Source of the DNA: Eutreptiella sp. 'Long Island Sound 2002'
Taxonomy: Eukaryota; Euglenozoa; Euglenophyceae; Eutreptiales; Eutreptiaceae
Direction: 5' to 3'
Length of the DNA stretch: 64,000 nt
Assembly: GCA_964036045.1 (NCBI GenBank)
Contig: CAXIWF010000866.1
Location: forward strand, 1 to 64,000
The position numbers were made by a program, and so were the translations under genes. The notes below the pieces were generated by a model, which did no database searches, had not been told where the DNA came from, and was given only the letters and a program-made list of their open reading frames with translations. Shown in pieces: positions 11,418 through 19,800 of this stretch; positions within the stretch are counted from its first letter, which is position 1, and every line of letters starts with the position of its first letter.

Positions 11418-13392
11418 ATTCCAGCGAGATTCTGAGCTCCAATTGCTCAAAGATCAAATGAGCCTCATCATTCAAACGCTGGGAATAAAAGATCTTTTCA
11501 AGACGCACATGCGGTCTGAGGGCGCCTCATCGGTGGAACAAGCAACAGAGCCATCGGAGGAGGCGACGGAAATTTTTTCAATTGCTCCTTCGGTGGACTC
11601 CAGGACCACCGACGCAAGGATCAGCAGGACCAAGCTAAAGGAAAGGGTTAAAATCTCTCGTTCTGAGAGTAGGACGGCGAAGGCTAGGACTGAGGCTCAG
11701 AATGCCAAGCGAACTGCCTCCCGTACTGCCCCTCCTGTTGCTGATTCCAACACCTTAGCCCAGCTGTTGCTCGCCCAGACCCTCGCCGGAGCTTGTGTGG
11801 CGAATGATGCCGCCAAGGTGTCTGCCATTACGGCCGCTGTTGGGCTGGATTCGCTTCTTAATCCTACTTCCTTGCGACTTCGTCAAGTTGCCAAGCAACC
11901 GAAGTATAATGGGAACCCCCGACGTTGGCCTCAGTTCCAACGGGAATTTAAACTGTGGGTTAAGATTCAAAAAATCCAAGATGATCAGTTCCTGATGGCC
12001 CTCTTGGATTGCCTTGAGGGAGCGCCGGCCAACACTTGGCTCGGGACTTGGAGTGATCGCGAGGATACAAGTTCCCCCCTTACCTTTGATGAGGTGTGGG
12101 AACAGTTGGAGGTACGCGGATCCCGGCTGCCAGAGGACCATTACCACCAAATGTTGAAGAATTTTCCTTCATTCTCGCGATTAATCTTGCACGAAGTGCA
12201 AGACAAAAGACAGCGCTTCTGGAATTTAGTGGAAGAAGCTGAACATTCAGGCGAAAAATTTTCTAGTGCCGAGCTAAAAAATCTGATCTTTGACAAGATC
12301 CCCTCAGAAACTGCCGCCACCCTTCGGAACAAACAGTCCGAAGAAAAGGTCAAGACCTCGTGGGCGGAGGTGGAAGGCTTCGATGCCTCTGCCAACAGGT
12401 TTACCGTCAGGGAGGCACTTCAAAAGTGCTCCCCCACGTCCTTCTCCAAGGTGAAATTCACTGAGGAGACGTGGAAAATCAAGTTTAATGAACACGAGGA
12501 TCGGGACTTGTTTGTCCAAGTCCTCAACAGGGGAGTAAGCTTCCATGGCCATCGCCTGAAGGCCAAAAACTGGGTGTTTTCGTTCACCCCGAAGGAACTC
12601 TGGGAGGAAGTTGAGCGGCTCGCCGACGCCGCCAACCAGAATTTCCATGAGGGTCTTGGGGGAAACAAGAATACCCAGCAAAACACCCAAAATGGGGCCC
12701 AAAAGGGCAACAAAAAGGTGAATGACACCCGGAATGTTCAGGATCACTGTAGCATCTGCCTTCTTTTAGGTTCTACGAACCGAGCTAAGACGCATTCCAC
12801 TGGTAATCACCGATGGTCTCCTTACGATCACAAGATGATTGGTGAAAATATCAGTAATCCGCAGAATTCAGACAGGAATGACAGACAGGTGCATGGTGGG
12901 AAGGCTGGAAAAGGGAATCCGACCCCCTCCGGTGGAAACAAAAATCCTGGAGGCCCTGGCGGGTCCCAAGGCACAGGAAATCGGACTCCATCCGGCTCCG
13001 GTGGGCAGCCGAACGGCCAGAAAAATCCCAATAGCAACGCCGGAGGCGGAAATCGAAATCCAGGCCAAACCCCTCAATCCGGTGCAAACAAGGGAAATGC
13101 TCCAGGATTCCAGGGTAAAGGTAAGGGAAATCCTTCTCGGACCCCTTTCTCTGGTAAGGGCAGAGGGCGTGGCGACGGTGGAGGTCGATCATCCGGCGGC
13201 CGTGGCCGTGGACGTGGAAAGGGCAACCATCGTGTGGATCAGGTCTCAGGTGCAGATCAGGTGTCCGATGCGGATCGAGATTACGTTGAAAATGCCTTGA
13301 ATCCAGCAGATGATCCGCTCCAAGATGAGTGGGTCGACGAATCAGGGTGTGTCCATAATGTTAACGCAGCCACTGGAGGTCAGAACGCCTAG
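11284..13392 (+). CDS. gag: Gag polyprotein, capsid and nucleocapsid part
   Basis: This is the structural Gag core of the retroelement, in the same frame as the N-terminal part and without its own ATG near the start (the first stretch after the TAG has no Met). Residues encoded at ~11880-12390 resemble the capsid region of retrotransposon Gag proteins: PKYNGNPRRWPQFQREFKLW, then a helical stretch with LLDCLEGAPANTWL. A second folded region follows (~12440-12660). At 12748-12810 there is a Cys/His cluster, C-X2-C-X11-H-X4-H, where retroelement nucleocapsids carry a zinc knuckle; the usual form is C-X2-C-X4-H-X4-C. A Gly/Asn/Pro/Lys-rich tail follows (12900-13230) with an RG-rich box at ~13155-13230, likely RNA-binding. 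The end is acidic. The frame stops at TAG 13390-13392 and stays open beyond it into the protease. Confidence 0.85.
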   Translation, partial: ASLEIRAEGAPQVDSWLRTTEISGPTACSGPSGHGMYCPADCSCRFQRDSELQLLKDQMSLIIQTLGIKDLFKTHMRSEGASSVEQATEPSEEATEIFSIAPSVDSRTTDARISRTKLKERVKISRSESRTAKARTEAQNAKRTASRTAPPVADSNTLAQLLLAQTLAGACVANDAAKVSAITAAVGLDSLLNPTSLRLRQVAKQPKYNGNPRRWPQFQREFKLWVKIQKIQDDQFLMALLDCLEGAPANTWLGTWSDREDTSSPLTFDEVWEQLEVRGSRLPEDHYHQMLKNFPSFSRLILHEVQDKRQRFWNLVEEAEHSGEKFSSAELKNLIFDKIPSETAATLRNKQSEEKVKTSWAEVEGFDASANRFTVREALQKCSPTSFSKVKFTEETWKIKFNEHEDRDLFVQVLNRGVSFHGHRLKAKNWVFSFTPKELWEEVERLADAANQNFHEGLGGNKNTQQNTQNGAQKGNKKVNDTRNVQDHCSICLLLGSTNRAKTHSTGNHRWSPYDHKMIGENISNPQNSDRNDRQVHGGKAGKGNPTPSGGNKNPGGPGGSQGTGNRTPSGSGGQPNGQKNPNSNAGGGNRNPGQTPQSGANKGNAPGFQGKGKGNPSRTPFSGKGRGRGDGGGRSSGGRGRGRGKGNHRVDQVSGADQVSDADRDYVENALNPADDPLQDEWVDESGCVHNVNAATGGQNA

Positions 13393-13427
13393 GGGAGCCA
13401 CGAAAATCGCCCCTCCCCAGGCGATTT
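13390..13427 (+). promoter_or_regulatory. Candidate stop-readthrough element at the Gag/protease boundary
   Basis: TAG at 13390-13392 is followed in the same frame by the protease, with no frameshift needed. Downstream, AAATCGCC (13404-13411) can pair with GGCGATTT (13420-13427): eight base pairs around an 8-nt loop, starting 11 nt after the TAG. The loop contains CTCCCC (13413-13418), which can pair with GGGGAG (13392-13397). The order of the strands is that of an H-type pseudoknot. Gammaretroviruses express Pol by reading through a Gag UAG with a pseudoknot just downstream. Pairing was worked out by eye; no folding energy was computed. The first stem overlaps the G of the stop codon and would be melted when the ribosome decodes it, so the 13404-13427 hairpin is the stronger part. 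Confidence 0.55.
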
Positions 13428-13850
13428 CAGGCATGATCCCCGGATTCCATCTCGACCACTACTTGATGTAGGGTCGCTTGTCTCCTCTCCCCTGGATCCG
13501 GCAGCGGATCCTTCTGTTGTAGTGGACGAGGTTGGTGTACAGTCCAAGCACAGGGCCCGTCAGTTTGTCACAAAGATGTGGGTCTCTGATCGCAAGGGCA
13601 ATTTCCACCTCGCCACTTGTTTGTGTGACAATGGATCGGAGGTAAATCTCCAATCCAATTCCTTTTTGCCTGACGACTGCGTGTTTGATTCGCCTCTTCC
13701 TGTTACCCTCGAGGGAGTTTCTGGACATTCTCTCGCAGGTGGGCAACGCGGTTGTTATATATCAACTCATTTGGTCGCTCAAGACCTTTGGGAAGAAGGT
13801 AATGTGGAGGAAGTTGTCCTTAAGGATGACTACTTCTATCGTGCCGAGAT
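13393..13850 (+). pseudogene. pol: Retropepsin-like aspartic protease, truncated start of Pol
   Basis: This is the beginning of Pol: an aspartic protease that would cleave the polyprotein. The frame is open from the codon after TAG 13390. There is no suitable ATG, so expression would need readthrough or a lost start. The catalytic motif is seen as LCDNGSEVNL, with the Asp at 13627-13629; the family norm is D-T/S-G, and here the middle residue is Asn. A flap-like stretch follows (~13700-13770, with GVSGHSLAGG). The hydrophobic-hydrophobic-Gly motif that normally closes the domain (as in ILG) is missing: coding similarity ends at about 13850, after a stretch reading DDYFYRAEI, where the next satellite starts. 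The frame then runs through repeat units to a TGA at 14044-14046. The domain is broken and RT/integrase are absent. Confidence 0.72.
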
Positions 13851-13854
13851 CCGA

Positions 13855-16800
13855 ATCCGAGAATTCTCGTTTTGTGGAAAACCAGAATCGGAGAAATTTT
13901 TTTTTTTATCCGAGAATTCTCGTTTTGTGGAAAACGAGCATCGGAGAAATATTTTTTTTTTTTACCCGAGAATTCTCGTTTTGTGGAAAACGAGAATCGG
14001 AGAAAATTTTTTTTATTTTTTTTTTATCCGAGAATTCTCGTTTTGAGAAAAACCAGAATCGGAAAAAAATTTTTTTTTTTTTTTATCCGAGAATTCTCGT
14101 TTTGTGGAAAACGAGAATCGGAGAAATTTTTTTTTTTTTATCCGAGAATTCTCGTTTTGTGGAAAACCAGAATCGGAGAAATTTTTTTTTTTTTTTTTTT
14201 TGTTATCCGAAAATCTCGTTTTGTGGAAAACCAGAATGGGAGAAATTGTTTTTTTTTTTTATCCGAGAATTCTCGTTTTGTGGAAAACGAGAATCGGAGA
14301 AATTTTTTTTTTTTCTTTTTTTTATCCGAGAATTCTCGTTTTGTGGAAAACGAGAATCGGAGAAATTTTTTTTTTTTTTTTATCCGAGAATTCTCGTTTT
14401 GTGGAAAACGAGAATCGGAGAAATTTTTTTTTTTTTCTTTTTTTTATCCGAGAATTCTCGTTTTGTGGAAAACGAGAATCGGAGAAAAAAATTTTTTTTA
14501 ACTTTTTATCGGAGAATTCTCGTTTTGTGGAAAACCAGAATCGGAGGAATTTTTTTTTTTTTTTATTCGAGAATTCTCGATGTCCGGGAAACCAGAATCG
14601 GAGAAATTTTTTTTTTTTTTTTATCCGAGAATTCTCAGGTTTGTGGAAAACGAGAATCGGAGAAACTTTTTTTTTTTTTATCCGAGAAGTCTCGTTTTGT
14701 GGAAAACGAGAATCGGAGAAATTTTTTTTTTTTTTTATCGCAGAATTCTCGTTCTGTGGAAAATGAGAATCGGAGAAATTTTTTTTTTTCTTTTATCCGA
14801 GAATTCTTGTTTTGTGGAAAACCAGAATCGGGGAAATTTTTTTTTTTTTTTTATTCCGAGAATTCTCGTTTTGTGGAAAACGAGAATCGGAAAAATTCTT
14901 TTCTTTTTTTTTTTTTATCCGAGAATTCTTGTTTTGTGGAAAACGAGAATCGGAGAAATTTTTTTTTTGTTTTTTTTATCCGAGAATTCTCCTTTTCTGG
15001 AAAACGAGAATCGGACAAAAAAATTTTTTTTTTTTATCGGAGAATTCTCGTTTTGTGGAAAACCGGAATCGGAGAAAAAAAAATTTTTTTTTTGTTTTAT
15101 CCGAGAATTCTGGTTGTCTGGAAAACCAGAATCGGAGAAAATTTTTTTTTTTTTTATCCGAGAATTCTCGTTTTGTGGAAAACGAGAATCGGAGAAATTT
15201 TTTTTTTTTTTTTTATCCGAGAATTTTCGTTTTGTGGAAAACGAGAATCGGATAAATTTTTTTTTTTTTATCCGAAAATCTCGTTTTGTGGAAAACCAGA
15301 ATCAGAGCAATTTTTTTTTTTTATCCGAGAATTAGCGTTTTGTGGAAAACCAGAATCGGAGAAATTTTTTTTTTTTTTTTATCCGAGAATTCTCGTTTTG
15401 TGGAAAACGAGAATCGGAGAAATTTTTTTTTTTTTTTTAATCCGAGAATTCTCGTTTTGTGGAAAACGAGAATCGGAGAAATTTTTTTTTTTTTTTATCC
15501 GAGAATTCTCGTTTTGTGGAAAACGAGAAACGGAGAAATTTTTTTTTGTTTTTTTTTTTATCCGAGAATTCTCGTTTTGTGGAAAACCAGAATCGGAGAA
15601 ATTTTTTTTTTTTTTATCCGAGAATTCTCGTTGTGTGGAAAACCAGAATCGGAGAGATTTTTTTTTTTTTTTTATCCGAGAATTCTCAGGTTTGTGGAAA
15701 ACCAGAATCGGAGAAATTTTTTTTTTTTTTTATCCGAAAATCTCGTTTTGTGGAAAACCAGAATCGGAGAAATTTTTTTTTTTTTTCTTATTCCGAGAAT
15801 TCTCGTTTTGTGGAAAACGAGAATCGGAGAAATTTTTTTTTTTTTTATCCGAGAATTCTCGTTTTGTGGAAAACCAGAATCGGAGAAATTTTTTTATTTT
15901 TTTTTATCCGAGAATTCTCGTTTTGTGGAAAACGAGCATCGGAGAAATTTAATTTTTTTTTTTATCCGAGAATTCTCGTTTTGTGGAAAACGAGAATCGG
16001 AGAAATTTTTTTTTATTTTTTTTTTTATCCGAGAATTCTCGTTTTGTGGAAAACCGGAATCGGAGGAATTTTTTTTTTTTTTTATCCGAGAATTCTCGAT
16101 GTCCGGGAAACCAGAATCGGAAAAAATTTTTTTTTTTTTCATCCGAGAATTCTCGTTTTGTGGAAAACCGGAATCGGAGAAAAAAAATTTTTTTTTTTGT
16201 TTTATCGGAGAATTCTGGTTGTCTGGAAAACCAGAATCGGAGAAATTTTTTTTTTTTTTTATCCGAGAATTCTCGTTTTGTGGAAAACGAGAATCGGAGA
16301 AATTTTTTTTTTTTTTTTTTATCCGAGAATTTTCGTTTTGTGGAAAACGAGAATCGGATAAATTTTTTTTTTTTTATCCGAAAATCTCGTTTTGTGGAAA
16401 ACCAGAATCAGAGAAATTTTTTTTTTTTTATCCGAGAATTCTCGTTTTGTGGAAAACCAGAATCGGAGAAATTTTTTTTTTTTTTTTATCCGAGAATTCT
16501 CGTTTTGTGGAAAACGAGAATCGGAGAAATTTTTTTTTTTTTTTTAATCCGAGAATTCTCGTTTTGTGGAAAACGAGAATCGGAGAAATTTTTTTTTTTT
16601 TTTATCCGAGAATTCTCGTTTTGTGGAAAACGAGAAACGGAGAAATTTTTTTTTGTTTTTTTTTGTATCCGAGAATTCTCGTTTTGTGGAAAACCAGAAT
16701 CGGAGAAATTTTTTTTTTTTTTTTATCCGAGAATTCTCGTTGTGTGGAAAACCAGAATCGGAGAGATTTTTTTTTTTTTTTTATCCGAGAATTCTCAGGT

Positions 16801-19800
16801 TTGTGGAAAACCACAATCGGAGAAATTTTTTTTTTATCCGAAAATCTCGTTTTGTGGAAAACCAGAATCGGAGAAATTTTTTTTTTTTCTTATTCCGAGA
16901 ATTCTCGTTTTGTGGAAAACGAGAATCGGAGAAATTTTTTTTTTTTTTATCCGAGAATTCTCGTTTTGTGGAAAACCAGAATCGGAGAAATTTTTTTTTT
17001 TTTTTATCCGAGAATTCTCGTTTTGTGGAAAACGAGCATCGGAGAAATTTAATTTTTTTTTTGTCCGAGAATTCTCGTTTTGTGGAAAACGAGAATCGGA
17101 GAAATTTTTTTTTATTTTTTTTTTATCCGAGAATTCTCGTTTTGTGGAAAACCAGAATCGGAAAAAAATTTTTTTTTTTTATCCGAGAATTCTCGTTTTG
17201 TGGAAAACCGGAATCGGAGGAATTTTTTTTTTTTATTCGAGAATTCTCGATGTCCGGGAAACCAGAATCGGAAAAAAAATTTTTTTTTTTTATCCGAGAA
17301 TTCTCAGGTTTGTGGAAAACGAGAATCGGAGAAATTTTTTTTTTTTTATCGCAGAATTCTCGTTCTGTGGAAAACGAGAATCGGAGAAATTTTTTTTTTT
17401 TTCTTTTATCCGAGAATTCTCGTTTTGTGGAAAACCAGAATCGGGGAAATTTTTTTTTTTTTTTTATTCCGAGAATTCTGGTTTTGTGGAAAACGAGAAT
17501 CGGAGAAATTTTTTTTTTTTTTTTAATCCGAGAATTCTCGTTTTGTGGAAAACGAGAATCGGAGAAATTTTTTTTTTTTTTTATCCGAGAATTCTCGTTT
17601 TGTGGAAAACGAGAAACGGAGAAATTTTTTTTTGTTTTTTTTTGTATCCGAGAATTCTCGTTTTGTGGAAAACCAGAATCGGAGAAATTTTTTTTTTTTT
17701 TTTATCCGAGAATTCTCGTTTTGTGGAAAACGAGAATCGGAGAAATTTTTTTTTTTTTTTTAATCCGAGAATTCTCGTTTTGTGGAAAACGAGAATCGGA
17801 GAAATTTTTTTTTTTTTTTATCCGAGAATTCTCGTTTTGTGGAAAACGAGAAACGGAGAAATTTTTTTTTGTTTTTTTTTGTATCCGAGAATTCTCGTTT
17901 TGTGGAAAACCAGAATCGGAGAAATTTTTTTTTTTTTTTTATCCGAGAATTCTCGTTGTGTGGAAAACCAGAATCGGAGAGATTTTTTTTTTTTTTTTAT
18001 CCGAGAATTCTCAGGTTTGTGGAAAACCACAATCGGAGAAATTTTTTTTTTATCCGAAAATCTCGTTTTGTGGAAAACCAGAATCGGAGAAATTTTTTTT
18101 TTTTTTATTCCGAGAATTCTCGTTTTGTGGAAAACGAGAATCGGAGAAATTTTTTTTTTTTTTATCCGAGAATTCTCGTTTTGTGGAAAACCAGAATCGG
18201 AGAAATTTTTTTTTTTTTTTATCCGAGAATTCTCGTTTTGTGGAAAACGAGCATCGGAGAAATTTAATTTTTTTTTTGTCCGAGAATTCTCGTTTTGTGG
18301 AAAACGAGAATCGGAGAAATTTTTTTTTATTTTTTTTTTATCCGAGAATTCTCGTTTTGTGGAAAACCAGAATCGGAAAAAAAATTTTTTTTTTTTATCC
18401 GAGAATTCTCGTTTTGTGGAAAACCGGAATCGGAGGAATTTTTTTTTTTTTATTCGAGAATTCTCGATGTCCGGGAAACCAGAATCGGAAAAAAAATTTT
18501 TTTTTTTTATCCGAGAATTCTCAGGTTTGTGGAAAACGAGAATCGGAGAAATTTTTTTTTTTTTATCGCAGAATTCTCGTTCTGTGGAAAACGAGAATCG
18601 GAGAAATTTTTTTTTTTTTCTTTTATCCGAGAATTCTCGTTTTGTGGAAAACCAGAATCGGGGAAATTTTTTTTTTTTTTTTATTCCGAGAATTCTGGTT
18701 TTGTGGAAAACGAGAATCGGAAAAATTTTTTTCTTTTTTTTTTTTTTATCCGAGAATTCTTGTTTTGTGGAAAACGAGAATCGGAGAAATTTTTTTTTTG
18801 TTTTTTTTATCCGAGAATTCTCGTTTTGTGGAAAACGAGAATCGGAGAAAAAAAAATTTTTTTTTATCGGAGAATTCTCGTTTTGTGGAAAACCGGAATC
18901 GGAGAAAAAAAATTTTTTTTTTTTGTTTTATCCGAGAATTCTGGTTGTCTGGAAAACCAGAATCGGAGAAATTTTTTTTTTTTTTTATCCGAGAATTCTC
19001 GTTTTGTGGAAAACCAGAATCGGAGAAATTTTTTTTTTTTTTTTTTTATCCGAGAATTTTCGTTTTGTGGAAAACGAGAATCGGATAAATTTTTTTTTTT
19101 TTTTATCCGAAAATCTCGTGTTGTGGAAAACCAGAATCAGAGAAATTTTTTTTTTTATCCGAGAATTCTCGTTTTGTGGAAAACCAGAATCGGAGAAATT
19201 TTTTTTTTTTTTTTATCCGAGAATTCTCGTTTTGTGGAAAACGAGAATCGGAGAAATTTTTTTTTTTTTTTTTATCCGAGAATTCTCGTTTTGTGGAAAA
19301 CGAGAAACGGAGAAATTTTTTTTTGTTTTTTTTTTTTATCCGAGAATTCTCGTTTTGTGGAAAACCAGAATCGGAGAAATTTTTTTTTTTTTTTTTATCC
19401 GAGAATTCTCGTTGTGTGGAAAACCAGAATCGGAGAGATCTTTTTTTTTTTTTTTATCCGAGAATTCTCAGGTTTGTGGAAAACCAGAATCGGAGAAATT
19501 TTTTTTTTTTTTTATCCGAAAATCTCGTTTTGTGGAAAACCAGAATCGGAGAAATTTTTTTTTTTTTTCTTATTCCGAGAATTCTCGTTTTGTGGAAAAC
19601 GAGAATCGGAGAAATTTTTTTTTTTTTTTATCCGAGAATTCTCGTTTTGTGGAAAACCAGAATCGGGGAAATTTTTTTTTTTTTTTTTATCCGAGAATTC
19701 TCGTTTTGTCGAAAACGAGCATCGGAGAAATTTATTTTTTTTTTATCCGAGAATTCTCGTTTTGTGGAAAACGAGAATCGGAGAAATTTTTTTTTATTTT

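Larger units (their letters stand above)
9989..13850 (+). mobile_element. LTR retrotransposon, 5' part (LTR, PBS, gag, start of protease)
   Basis: This is the only complex sequence in the window. In order: a putative 5' LTR (9989-10520), a primer-binding site directly adjoining it (10521-10532), and one frame from the ATG at 10357 to the right end. The frame encodes a Gag with a capsid-like region, a Cys/His zinc-finger candidate and an RG-rich tail, then a retropepsin-like protease. TAG codons at 11281 and 13390 are the only stops in that frame before the satellite. Reverse transcriptase, RNase H, integrase, polypurine tract and 3' LTR are missing: the protease frame runs into the next satellite at about 13850. 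The element is therefore truncated or split by the array, and not autonomous here. The gag-PR order fits both Ty3/Gypsy-like and Bel/Pao-like elements; without RT the superfamily cannot be fixed. A target-site duplication cannot be checked because the 3' end is outside or lost. Confidence 0.88.

Noticed and set aside
10321-13192. Reverse-strand frames of 66-147 codons opposite gag
   Set aside because: They are shadows of the + strand coding region, with no domain or start context of their own.
11320-13392. Separate gene starting at the GTG at 11320, and another at the GTG at 13522
   Set aside because: GTG is not a usual start in eukaryotic nuclear genes; both lie in the frame that continues from 10357 and are better read as later parts of one Gag-Pol frame.
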